From contig DTSY01000006.1 of the NCBI GenBank assembly GCA_012965075.1, positions 1-15,858 on the forward strand: DNA of 15,858 nucleotides. Direction: 5' to 3'. The position numbers and the translations under genes are program-made. Shown here one piece after another: positions 6,464 through 14,104 of this stretch. Below the pieces are notes generated by a model. The model did not search any database. It was given only the letters and a program-made list of their open reading frames with translations, and had not been told where the DNA came from. This stretch comes from Gammaproteobacteria bacterium (GTDB taxonomy: Bacteria; Pseudomonadota; Gammaproteobacteria; Magnimaribacterales; Magnimaribacteraceae). Within the stretch, counting starts at the first letter, position 1. Each line of letters begins with the position of its first letter.

Positions 6464-6507
6464 TAAAAGAATCTAAGTTCAAGATACTCTAAAATGTGAA
6501 GATAATT
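6464..6507 (+). promoter_or_regulatory. ispB upstream region, promoter unclear
   Basis: The rightward promoter of ispB must lie here or overlap the rplU promoter. The best -10 look-alikes are GATACT (6483-6488) and TAAAAT (6490-6495), neither with a recognisable -35 at normal spacing. If TAAAAT is used, the transcript would begin only a few bases before the ATG at 6508, a nearly leaderless mRNA. No promoter can be assigned with confidence. Confidence 0.2.
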
Positions 6508-7473
6508 ATGGAACCTAATCCTTACAAGCAAATAGAGACTGAATTGAGTGAACTAGAGATAGTATTGCAAGATTCCATATACTCAGATATCAAACTAGCA
6601 ACTGAAGTTAGTTCATATATTGTTAGCTCTGGAGGAAAGAGAATTCGACCGATTCTTGCTGTTTTGGTTGCAAAAACTCTAGCTTACAAAGGAAAAGAAT
6701 TGATAAATCTGGCGGCTGCTATAGAACTACTTCATACAGCCACTTTAATACATGACGATGTCGTTGACGAAAGTGAAGTCAGAAGAGGTAAGAAAAGTAT
6801 TCATAAGAAATGGGACAATGCGCACGGAGTTTTGGTTGGAGATTTTGTTTATTCTAAAGCTTTTCAGTTAATGGCTTCCTTAAGCAATAAAAAAATTATT
6901 CAAACCTTGGCAAATTCAACTAATAGAATTGCAGAAGGAGAAGTTCTGCAGCTAAATATTCTTGAATCTAAAGCTTTCAACGAAGAAGGCTATTTTGAAA
7001 TAATTAGTAGAAAAACAGCTGAACTCTTCAAAGCTTCAGCTTCTACAGGAGCCCTTTTAGCAAATGTAGATGAAAATCTGGTGAGAATTTCAGGTGAATT
7101 TGGTTTCTCATTAGGAATTTCTTTCCAGCTAAGAGATGATTTATTGGACTATTCTGGTAAAGAATTTGAAACTGGGAAAAAAATAGGGAAAGACTTTCTG
7201 GAAGGAAAAGTTACTTTACCTTTAATTAAAGCCTTACAGTTAGCTAAAACAAATGAATTGAAATTTCTACAAAAAGCATTCAAAAAAGGAGACAAAGCGG
7301 ATCTAACAAAAGTTATTGATATTATTAGGCAATCAGGTGCAATTGATGCAGTTCAAAAGAAAGCAGAAAAATATAGTGATAGGTGTCTGAATTTATTAGA
7401 TAGATTTGAAGACTCTACCTACAAAAAATCTCTGGAAACTATAGTAATTGATCTAAAAGAAAGATGTAATTAA
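6508..7473 (+). CDS. ispB: Polyprenyl (octaprenyl) diphosphate synthase
   Basis: A trans-prenyltransferase that extends farnesyl diphosphate with isopentenyl diphosphate to make the ubiquinone side chain. Both aspartate-rich motifs are intact: DDVVD (83-87) and DDLLD (210-214), with GGKRIRP, LLHTATLIHDDVVDES and GEVLQL typical of IspB. Chain length (C40 or other) cannot be fixed from sequence. The ATG at 6508 gives 321 residues and has GAAG about eight bases upstream; an in-frame GTG at 6496 would add four residues but has no ribosome site. It is divergent from rplU, as in many gammaproteobacteria. It is followed by fabA after 81 bp; both are rightward but probably separate units. Confidence 0.94.
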   Translation: MEPNPYKQIETELSELEIVLQDSIYSDIKLATEVSSYIVSSGGKRIRPILAVLVAKTLAYKGKELINLAAAIELLHTATLIHDDVVDESEVRRGKKSIHKKWDNAHGVLVGDFVYSKAFQLMASLSNKKIIQTLANSTNRIAEGEVLQLNILESKAFNEEGYFEIISRKTAELFKASASTGALLANVDENLVRISGEFGFSLGISFQLRDDLLDYSGKEFETGKKIGKDFLEGKVTLPLIKALQLAKTNELKFLQKAFKKGDKADLTKVIDIIRQSGAIDAVQKKAEKYSDRCLNLLDRFEDSTYKKSLETIVIDLKERCN

Positions 7474-7481
7474 ATAAAACC

Positions 7482-7493
7482 ATAGAATTCTAT
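7482..7493. repeat. 12-bp perfect palindrome upstream of fabA
   Basis: ATAGAATTCTAT is a perfect 12-bp palindrome between the ispB stop and the fabA start. A TATACT -10-like element follows at 7500-7505, lacking a good -35. The palindrome could be an operator for a dimeric regulator of fabA-fabB, but it bears no resemblance to the E. coli FabR or FadR sites as I know them, and palindromes this short can arise by chance in AT-rich DNA. Confidence 0.3.
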
Positions 7494-7525
7494 ATCTCTT
7501 ATACTGATAAAATATCTTCTAGGTT

Positions 7526-7541
7526 GGAGCTAAAAAGCTTC
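7526..7541 (+). promoter_or_regulatory. Small hairpin abutting the fabA ribosome binding site
   Basis: GGAGCU (7526-7531) and AGCUUC (7536-7541) can form a six-base-pair stem with one G-U pair around an AAAA loop, ending exactly where the strong GGAGGA Shine-Dalgarno (7542-7547) starts. Two further U-G pairs would cover its first two bases. The Shine-Dalgarno is seven bases from the ATG at 7555 and settles that start. A mild effect on fabA translation is possible but unproven. Confidence 0.35.
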
Positions 7542-7554
7542 GGAGGAATGGTTT

Positions 7555-8076
7555 ATGACATTTATTGCTAAAGACAGCTACGATAAACAAGAACTTCTAG
7601 ATTGCGGAGAAGGCGAATTATTTGGAGATGGGAATGGGAGATTGCCCACTCCTAACATGTTGATGTTTGACAGAATCAATCATATTTCGGGCGAAGGAGG
7701 AGAATTTAATAAGGGCAAAATAATTGCAGAACTTGATATTGACCCTAGCCTCTGGTTTTTCGACTGCCATTTTAAGGAAGATCCCGTCATGCCTGGCTGC
7801 CTAGGCCTTGATGCTATGTGGCAATTAGTCGGCTTTTTTCTTTGTTGGCTCAATAAACCTGGAAAAGGAAGAGCTTTAGGGTCAGGAGAGGTTAAGTTTA
7901 CAGGACAAGTTTTACCTACAGCCAAAAAAGTTACCTATGAGATAGATATGAAAAGAGTATTAAGTCAGAAACTCACCGTCGGCATTGGCAATGGCACCAT
8001 GGCAGTGGATGACAGGATTATTTATAAGGCAAAAAGTCTAAGAGTAGGTTTATTTGAAGATACCTCTTCTTTCTGA
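7555..8076 (+). CDS. fabA: 3-hydroxydecanoyl-ACP dehydratase/isomerase
   Basis: Dehydrates 3-hydroxydecanoyl-ACP and isomerises trans-2- to cis-3-decenoyl-ACP, the branch point of anaerobic unsaturated fatty acid synthesis. The 173 residues align with E. coli FabA (172) almost end to end: GRLPTPNMLMFDRI, DPSLWFFDCHF, DPVMPGCLGLDAMWQLVGFFL, GRALGSGEVKFTGQVLPTAKKV. Catalytic His72 and Asp86 are present. Asp70 replaces the Gly found next to CHF in E. coli. Strong GGAGGA site before the ATG. fabB follows after only 5 nt, so the two are co-transcribed; the adjacent fabA-fabB pair is the hallmark of this pathway in proteobacteria. Confidence 0.98.
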   Translation: MTFIAKDSYDKQELLDCGEGELFGDGNGRLPTPNMLMFDRINHISGEGGEFNKGKIIAELDIDPSLWFFDCHFKEDPVMPGCLGLDAMWQLVGFFLCWLNKPGKGRALGSGEVKFTGQVLPTAKKVTYEIDMKRVLSQKLTVGIGNGTMAVDDRIIYKAKSLRVGLFEDTSSF

Positions 8077-8081
8077 ATTTT

Positions 8082-9299
8082 ATGAAAAGAGTAGTAGTAA
8101 CTGGTTTGGGAATTATCTCAAGCATAGGAAATAACATCAGCGAAGTTAAAAATTCTCTAAAATCTTTAACTTCCGGCATTGAGATTAATGAACAAAACAA
8201 AGAAATGGGGCTTAGGAGTCACGTTTCAGCAAATATAAAAGGCATTGATTTAAAAGAAGAAATAGACAGAAAAGTTTATCGCTTTATGGGAGACGCAGCC
8301 GGTTATGGGTATCTCAGTGCAGTTCAGGCATTACAAGACTCAAGCTTAACGGATGAAGATATTTCTAATCACAGAACTGGTTTGATTATGGGATCTGGAG
8401 GCGCCTCATCAAAGGATCAAATTGATTCAGCGGATATATTGAGAACCAAGGGTTTAAAAAGAATAGGACCCTATAGAGTCACCCGTGCAATGGGAAGCAC
8501 TGTTTCTGCATGTCTCGCAACTTCTTTGGGTATAAAAGGCATAAATTACTCTATTTCATCTGCTTGCTCGACCAGTGCGCATTGCATAGGCTCAGGCATG
8601 GAACAAATTCAATTAGATAAACAAGATGTGGTGATAGCCGGTGGCGCAGAAGCTGAACACTGGGGTATGACAAGTTTATTTGATGCCATGGGCGCCCTAT
8701 CAACAAAATACAATGATGACCCAAAATCAGCCTCGAGAGCATTTGATAGAGATAGAGATGGATTTGTAATAGCTGGAGGGGGAGGAGTCATCATCCTTGA
8801 GGAATTAGATCATGCAAAAAAAAGGGGGGCTCATATATATGCTGAATTAACAGGATATGGAGCAACTTCAGATGGAGAAGATATGGTAAGCCCTTCAGGT
8901 GAAGGAGCTTTCAGATGCATGGAAATGGCCTGGTCTATGGCTGATAAAAAGAAAATAGACTATATAAATGCTCATGGTACCAGCACGCCGGTAGGTGATA
9001 TTGTAGAAATTGAAGCCATAAGAAATCTTTTTGGTAAAAAAATTCCTTACATTAGTTCTACCAAATCTCTTACAGGACATTCTTTAGGGGCTGCGGGTGT
9101 GCAAGAAGCTATTTACAGCATGATTATGTTGAATGAAGATTTCCTCGTCGGTTCATCTAATATAGATAACTTAGATGAAAAAATTAAAGGCACACCAATC
9201 CTTCTTAAAAACAAAGAACTAGAAGTGAATAGGGTTATGAGTAATAGTTTTGGTTTTGGTGGAACAAACGCCTGTTTAATTTTTGAAAAGCAAACCTAA
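8082..9299 (+). CDS. fabB: 3-oxoacyl-ACP synthase I (beta-ketoacyl-ACP synthase I)
   Basis: Condensing enzyme that elongates acyl-ACP and is needed to extend the cis-3-decenoyl-ACP made by FabA. The 405-residue thiolase-fold protein has catalytic Cys162 in SSACSTSAH, His298 in NAHGTSTPVGD, and Lys328 and His333 in TKSLTGHSLGAAG, positions nearly the same as in E. coli FabB. The C-terminal NSFGFGGTNACLIF is also diagnostic. FabB rather than FabF is supported by its pairing with fabA and by length. No Shine-Dalgarno is visible in the 5-nt gap, so initiation probably depends on ribosomes finishing fabA. Its 3' end overlaps convergent ssb by 4 bp (CTAA). Confidence 0.96.
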   Translation: MKRVVVTGLGIISSIGNNISEVKNSLKSLTSGIEINEQNKEMGLRSHVSANIKGIDLKEEIDRKVYRFMGDAAGYGYLSAVQALQDSSLTDEDISNHRTGLIMGSGGASSKDQIDSADILRTKGLKRIGPYRVTRAMGSTVSACLATSLGIKGINYSISSACSTSAHCIGSGMEQIQLDKQDVVIAGGAEAEHWGMTSLFDAMGALSTKYNDDPKSASRAFDRDRDGFVIAGGGGVIILEELDHAKKRGAHIYAELTGYGATSDGEDMVSPSGEGAFRCMEMAWSMADKKKIDYINAHGTSTPVGDIVEIEAIRNLFGKKIPYISSTKSLTGHSLGAAGVQEAIYSMIMLNEDFLVGSSNIDNLDEKIKGTPILLKNKELEVNRVMSNSFGFGGTNACLIFEKQT

Positions 9300-9733
9300 A
9301 AAGGTATATCGTCATCATCAATCCCACTTTCTGGCACATCAGGAGCTGGCTCTTCTTTCGTTGCCGCCCCTTCTTGGTTTGAGGTGTTTGCACTGCCTCT
9401 GCTGTCTAAAAATTGTATGTCTCTAGCAATTATTTCTGTTGTATATCGAGTTTGGCCTTCTTGTTCCCACTTCCTTGTTTGCAATTGTCCTTCAATGTAA
9501 ACCTTTGATCCTTTTTTTAGATATTCACCTGCAATTTCAGCTAATCTTCTCCAAAGAACTACCCTGTGCCATTCAGTTCTCTCTTTATCCATGCCCGAAT
9601 CTTTATCTTTCCATGAATCAGAGGTGGCAATACTTAAAGTAGTCACCGCTGCTCCCCCAGCAGTAAATTTAACTTCAGGATCTTGTCCCAAATTTCCAAC
9701 TAAGATCACTTTATTTATTCCACTTCTTGCCAT
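9296..9733 (-). CDS. ssb: Single-stranded DNA-binding protein
   Basis: Coats single-stranded DNA as a tetramer and recruits replication, recombination and repair partners. The 145-residue protein has the OB-fold domain (about 1-110: INKVILVGNLGQDPEVKFTAGGAAVTTLSIATSDSW begins it and KVYIEGQLQTRKW follows). A short acidic linker then leads to the classic DDDIPF C-terminal tip that binds partner proteins. The linker is only about 30 residues, shorter than in E. coli SSB (178 residues in all), and lacks its Gly/Gln-rich stretch. ATG at 9733 has AAGGA five to six bases upstream. It is divergent from uvrA, the common gammaproteobacterial arrangement. The stop overlaps fabB. Confidence 0.97.
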   Translation of the reverse strand: MARSGINKVILVGNLGQDPEVKFTAGGAAVTTLSIATSDSWKDKDSGMDKERTEWHRVVLWRRLAEIAGEYLKKGSKVYIEGQLQTRKWEQEGQTRYTTEIIARDIQFLDSRGSANTSNQEGAATKEEPAPDVPESGIDDDDIPF

Positions 9734-9820
9734 TTCTGTCCTTTAATTAAATAACTTATTTGTTTTTGTCTAAGAGATTATAATCAGTTTTTTATTTTTC
9801 CGTTCAAAATTTTTTACTAA
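9734..9820. promoter_or_regulatory. ssb/uvrA divergent promoter region
   Basis: This 87-bp AT-rich gap carries GATTATAATC (9776-9785), a perfect palindrome that gives TATAAT in both directions, so one site could serve as -10 for both genes. For ssb, TTGAAC lies upstream with a long 19-bp spacer; for uvrA no -35 is recognisable. TTTAATTAAA (9742-9751) is a second palindrome close to the ssb start. I find no LexA box of the E. coli type (CTGT-N8-ACAG). uvrA has no Shine-Dalgarno; its leader just before the ATG is nearly all A and T. Confidence 0.5.
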
Positions 9821-12703
9821 ATGAAATATATTAAAGTTAGAGGCGCAAGACAACATAATCTTAGAAATATAGATGTTGATATTCCAAGAAATAAACTTGT
9901 TGTCTTAACTGGCCTATCAGGATCTGGAAAATCATCTTTGGCCTTTGATACTCTGTATGCAGAAGGTCAAAGAAGGTACGTAGAATCTCTTTCTTCTTAT
10001 GCTAGACAATTTTTATCGATTATGGAGAAGCCTGATGTAGACCATATTGAGGGACTTTCACCAGCAATATCAATTGAACAAAAATCCACTTCTCATAACC
10101 CTAGGTCTACAGTAGCTACTGTAACTGAGATCTACGACTATTTAAGACTACTTTTCGCACGTGCAGGAACTCCTAAGTGCCCTACTCATGAAACTTCTCT
10201 TGAAGGACAAACAGTTGAACAAATAGCAAATCAAATACTAAAGATTAATAAAGGTCGCAAAGTTGTACTCTTAGCTCCACTAATTACTGAACAAAAAGGA
10301 GAACATTTACATGTCTTTGAAGAATTAAAGGTTCAAGGCTTTGTAAGGGTTAGGGTCAATGGCATTATTGTTGATATAGACGATACCCCAAAATTAAACA
10401 AAAATAAGAAGCACTCTATTGAAGCAGTTATAGATAGACTTGAAATTCCTTCTAAACTAGATGATGAAGATTTCATTTTAAGATTATCTGAATCTGTAGA
10501 TCATGGTTTGGGCATAGGAGAAGGGATTCTCAAACTTTTGGATTCCGAAAAGAATTCTGAAGTTACATTCTCATCAAAGATGGCCTGCCCAGAATGTGGC
10601 TACAGCATCCAAGAATTAGAACCAAGATTATTTACTTTTAACAATCCTTCAGGGGCATGTCCTGAATGCGAAGGTCTTGGGGTGAAACCTTATGTTGATG
10701 AAGATAAAGTCATTCACGAACCTCAGTTTAGTCTTCGTGAAGGTGCCATAAGGGGTTGGGATTCAAGCCACAGGTACCATTTTCATTTAATAAGGTCTTT
10801 ATCCAAGCAGTATGACTTCTCTCTGGATGAACCTTTTGGAGAATTAGATAAAAGTGTAAGGAAGTTAGTTCTCTTAGGAACCGAAGGAGAGGTGGTAAAT
10901 TTTAGTTGGAGGAATAAGAGAGGACGGTTGGTTGAAAGGTTTTTTCCTTTCGAAGGTGTTCTAAATAATGTTAATAGAAGATATAAAGAAACAGAATCCA
11001 ACTACATTAGAGAAGAGTTATCTAAATTAATTAGTCTGAAAGACTGTCAGCTCTGCGATGGCACCAGACTAAGAGAAGAAGCCAGAAACGTGTTCATACA
11101 AGACAATTCTTTACCAGAAATAACCTGCCTAACAATTGATGAAGCATTCAAATTATTTTCAAATGTTTTACTATCGGGAACAAAAAAAGAGATAGCAGAC
11201 AGAATAATAAAAGAAATAAAAGAAAGGTTAGAATTTCTTATAGACGTAGGACTAAATTACTTAACATTGGACAGGAGTGCAGAAAGCTTAAGTGGTGGTG
11301 AGGCTCAAAGAATAAGATTAGCAAGTCAAATAGGGTCAGGATTAGTTGGAGTCACTTATATTTTAGATGAGCCTTCCATAGGACTTCACCAAAGAGACAA
11401 TAAAAAACTATTAAAAACTCTAGAAAAGCTTAGGGATCAAGGTAATTCAGTAATAGTTGTAGAGCATGATGAAGAAACTATGCATTTTGCTGATCACATC
11501 ATAGATATAGGCCCAGGAGCTGGTATTAATGGTGGACAGGTATGTGCGCAAGGAACTGCAGAGGAAATATCTAAATCAACTACTTCAATTACTGGTCTTT
11601 ACCTTTCAGGTAAGAAACAGATAGAAGTGCCTAAAGAGAGAATTAAACCAGGGAAAAAGACAACAGAAGGGGAATGGTTATTTTTAGATAAAACCACAGG
11701 ACACAACCTAAAAAACTTAAGTTTACAATTACCTATTGGTCTTTTCGTTTGTGTTACAGGAGTATCGGGTTCCGGTAAATCTACCCTAATAAACCAGACT
11801 CTTTTGCCTGCCGTTTCAAATATTCTTGGTTATAAAGAAAAGCTTAATGCTAAACCCTACGGCAGCATTAAAGGAGCTGAAAATATAAAAAAAATAATTG
11901 AAATAAGCCAAAGCCCTATTGGAAGGACTCCCAGATCTAATTCCGCAACTTATACGGGATTATTTACTCCAATAAGAGAACTTTTTTCTGGAACCCAAGA
12001 ATCAAGATCTAGAGGCTATAAAGTTGGTAGATTTAGCTTCAACGTGAAAGGTGGAAGGTGTGAAACTTGCCAAGGAGATGGCCTTATTAAAGTAGAAATG
12101 CATTTTCTACCAGATATTTATGTTAAGTGTGACGCTTGTAACGGACAAAGATACAACAGAGAAACCTTGGATATAAGATACAAGGGAAAGAATGTATTCG
12201 AGGTATTAGATATGACAGTGGAAGATGCTCTGGATTTCTTTAGTGCTATTCCTTCAATAAATAACAAGCTTAAAACATTGATGGAAGTAGGCCTTGGATA
12301 TATAAAACTAGGTCAACCGGCCACAACTCTTTCTGGTGGTGAGGCTCAAAGGGTAAAGCTCGCTAAAGAATTATCCAAATCAACTTCTGGTCACACTCTG
12401 TATATCTTAGACGAACCCACTACTGGATTACATTTTCATGATGTCCAATTGTTATTGAGGGTCTTAGAAAAACTTAGGAACAACGGAAATACTGTCGTAG
12501 TAATTGAACATAACATGGAAGTAATTAAATGTTCAGATTGGATTATTGATCTAGGTCCAGAAGGCGGTTATGCAGGCGGGGAAATAGTTGCGCAAGGCTC
12601 TCCTGAAGAAGTTTCTAAATCAAAATCTTCCTATACCGGAAAACATCTTAGTAAGGTATTAAAAACTAAGAAAATATCAAAAGTAACAAGAGTGGCTAAC
12701 TAG
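9821..12703 (+). CDS. uvrA: Excinuclease ABC subunit A
   Basis: Damage-recognition ATPase of nucleotide excision repair; UvrA dimers scan DNA and load UvrB. The 960-residue protein has two ABC ATPase modules: Walker A GLSGSGKSS (31-39) and GVSGSGKST (647-655), signatures SLSGGEAQR and TLSGGEAQR, and Walker B YILDEPSIGL and YILDEPTTGL. Both zinc modules are complete: Cys256/259/280/283 and Cys747/750/770/773. It is slightly longer than the E. coli protein (940), partly from a Lys-rich C-terminal tail. The start MKYIKVRGARQHNLRNI matches the family, despite the absence of a Shine-Dalgarno. Divergent from ssb; its last eight bases overlap rplQ on the other strand. Confidence 0.98.
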   Translation: MKYIKVRGARQHNLRNIDVDIPRNKLVVLTGLSGSGKSSLAFDTLYAEGQRRYVESLSSYARQFLSIMEKPDVDHIEGLSPAISIEQKSTSHNPRSTVATVTEIYDYLRLLFARAGTPKCPTHETSLEGQTVEQIANQILKINKGRKVVLLAPLITEQKGEHLHVFEELKVQGFVRVRVNGIIVDIDDTPKLNKNKKHSIEAVIDRLEIPSKLDDEDFILRLSESVDHGLGIGEGILKLLDSEKNSEVTFSSKMACPECGYSIQELEPRLFTFNNPSGACPECEGLGVKPYVDEDKVIHEPQFSLREGAIRGWDSSHRYHFHLIRSLSKQYDFSLDEPFGELDKSVRKLVLLGTEGEVVNFSWRNKRGRLVERFFPFEGVLNNVNRRYKETESNYIREELSKLISLKDCQLCDGTRLREEARNVFIQDNSLPEITCLTIDEAFKLFSNVLLSGTKKEIADRIIKEIKERLEFLIDVGLNYLTLDRSAESLSGGEAQRIRLASQIGSGLVGVTYILDEPSIGLHQRDNKKLLKTLEKLRDQGNSVIVVEHDEETMHFADHIIDIGPGAGINGGQVCAQGTAEEISKSTTSITGLYLSGKKQIEVPKERIKPGKKTTEGEWLFLDKTTGHNLKNLSLQLPIGLFVCVTGVSGSGKSTLINQTLLPAVSNILGYKEKLNAKPYGSIKGAENIKKIIEISQSPIGRTPRSNSATYTGLFTPIRELFSGTQESRSRGYKVGRFSFNVKGGRCETCQGDGLIKVEMHFLPDIYVKCDACNGQRYNRETLDIRYKGKNVFEVLDMTVEDALDFFSAIPSINNKLKTLMEVGLGYIKLGQPATTLSGGEAQRVKLAKELSKSTSGHTLYILDEPTTGLHFHDVQLLLRVLEKLRNNGNTVVVIEHNMEVIKCSDWIIDLGPEGGYAGGEIVAQGSPEEVSKSKSSYTGKHLSKVLKTKKISKVTRVAN

Positions 12704-13097
12704 ATGCTTCTTCAAGTGCTTCTGATTCAGAAACTTCATTATCTTCTTTCAGAAATTCAACTTGGGCAATAGGAGATTTATCTCCAGTCCTATGTCCCCG
12801 TTTAATGACCCTTAAATAACCCCCAGGTCTTTCTTTAAACCTCGGTCCTATTTCAGAAAATAGCTTAGCCACAGCAGCTTTGTCTCTTAATTTTGAATAG
12901 GCCCTTCTTTGATTGGCTACAGTATTCTCTTTGGCAAGAGTCACCAAAGGTTCTAAGAAGCCTCTGATTTCTTTAGCTTTAGCTAAAGTGGTCTTAATAG
13001 ACTCACGAAGAATAATAGAGATAGCTAAACTTCTCATCAGAGCAGTCCGATGAGAGCTATTTCTATTGAGTTTTCTTCCTGATTTTCTATGTCTCAT
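12696..13097 (-). CDS. rplQ: 50S ribosomal protein L17
   Basis: Large-subunit protein near the peptide exit tunnel. MRHRKSGRKLNRNSSHRTALMRSLA at the start and PRFKERPGGYLRVIKRGHRTGDKSPIAQVEFL towards the end are diagnostic. The 133 residues include a short acidic, Glu/Ser-rich C-terminal tail. It is the last gene of the operon, 10 nt after rpoA. The sequence before the ATG has no Shine-Dalgarno, only A/T, so translation is probably coupled to rpoA. No terminator hairpin with U tract is seen downstream; the gene runs 8 bp into the opposing uvrA. Confidence 0.97.
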   Translation of the reverse strand: MRHRKSGRKLNRNSSHRTALMRSLAISIILRESIKTTLAKAKEIRGFLEPLVTLAKENTVANQRRAYSKLRDKAAVAKLFSEIGPRFKERPGGYLRVIKRGHRTGDKSPIAQVEFLKEDNEVSESEALEEASS

Positions 13098-13107
13098 GTT
13101 AAAAATT

Positions 13108-14088
13108 TTAAGTAGTTTCGGGAGGCCAATGTTCCAGTACCAGTCCTAAAGAAAGTCCTCTTGAAGCTAAAACCTCCTTTATTTCATTTAGAGATTTTTT
13201 ACCAAGATTTGGAGTTCTTAGCAGGTCTGATTCCATTCTAGTAACCAGATCTCCTATGTAATGTATACTTTCAGCTTTTAGACAGTTTGCAGATCTGACG
13301 GTTAGTTCTAGCTCATCCACTGGTCTCATCATTACAGGATCAATCAACGCTTCTTCTTTTTCTTCTATCACCTCTTCCAATCTTCCTAGCTCTGCAAAAG
13401 CTGAAAGTTGATGTTGAAGGATAGTCGCAGATATTCTTAAAACTTCTTCTGCATCAAGAGTACCATCAGTATCAATATCAACGATTAATCTATCTAGATT
13501 CGTTCTCTGCTCAACCCTGGCATCTTCTACAGTATATGAAACCCTTTTTATTGGTGAATAAGTAGCATCTAATCTTAAAAGACCCGTTTCTTGTCCTTCA
13601 TCTTCAGAAAGAGGTTTTACTGGAACAAACCCTCTGCCTCTTGTCACTTTTAATAACATATTAAGAGATCCTTTATCGGTAAGGGTGGCTATAAGATGAT
13701 CGGGATTAACTATTTCTACGCCTGCAGGAGTGTCAATATCTCCTGCTACCACCTGACCTTTAGATTTCTTAGAAATTTTTAGTTCAGCTTCTTCTGATTC
13801 TAGTAGTCTTACTGAAAGCTCCTTTAGATTCAGAAGAATATCTATTACATCTTCTTGGACTCCTTCAATAGTGGTGTATTCATGTAAAACTCCATCTATT
13901 TTTACTTCTGAGACAGCAGTTCCTGGCATTGAAGACAGCATGATACGTCTTAAGGCATTTCCTAGTGTATGTCCAAAACCTTGTTCTAAAGGTTCAAGAA
14001 TTATCTTAGACCTTGTTGGCCCTAATTCTTCTACCAAAATTTCAGTTGGTACAAGAAAATCTTTAATTATGTCGTAATTATCAGTCAT
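13108..14088 (-). CDS. rpoA: DNA-directed RNA polymerase subunit alpha
   Basis: Alpha subunit that dimerises to nucleate RNA polymerase assembly. The N-terminal domain shows FGHTLGNALRRIMLSSMPGTAV (dimer interface). The C-terminal domain, LTVRSANCLKAESIHYIGDL and TPNLGKKSLNEIKEVLASRGLSLG, keeps the Arg, Asn, Cys and the Gly-Lys-Ser segment that contact UP elements and activators. The ATG at 14088 yields 326 residues (E. coli 329) and has AAGAGGAA at 14093-14100. A longer frame back to 14139 would overlap rpsD and add 17 residues unlike the family. The gap to rpsD is 16 nt. This is the standard place for rpoA in the alpha operon. Confidence 0.98.
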   Translation of the reverse strand: MTDNYDIIKDFLVPTEILVEELGPTRSKIILEPLEQGFGHTLGNALRRIMLSSMPGTAVSEVKIDGVLHEYTTIEGVQEDVIDILLNLKELSVRLLESEEAELKISKKSKGQVVAGDIDTPAGVEIVNPDHLIATLTDKGSLNMLLKVTRGRGFVPVKPLSEDEGQETGLLRLDATYSPIKRVSYTVEDARVEQRTNLDRLIVDIDTDGTLDAEEVLRISATILQHQLSAFAELGRLEEVIEEKEEALIDPVMMRPVDELELTVRSANCLKAESIHYIGDLVTRMESDLLRTPNLGKKSLNEIKEVLASRGLSLGLVLEHWPPETT

Positions 14089-14104
14089 ATTATTCCTCTT
14101 CAAA

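Noticed and set aside
12640..12695. CTTAGT...ACTAAG inverted repeat in the end of uvrA as the rplQ terminator
   Set aside because: Six A/U-rich pairs with a 12-nt loop and no following U tract in the leftward direction.
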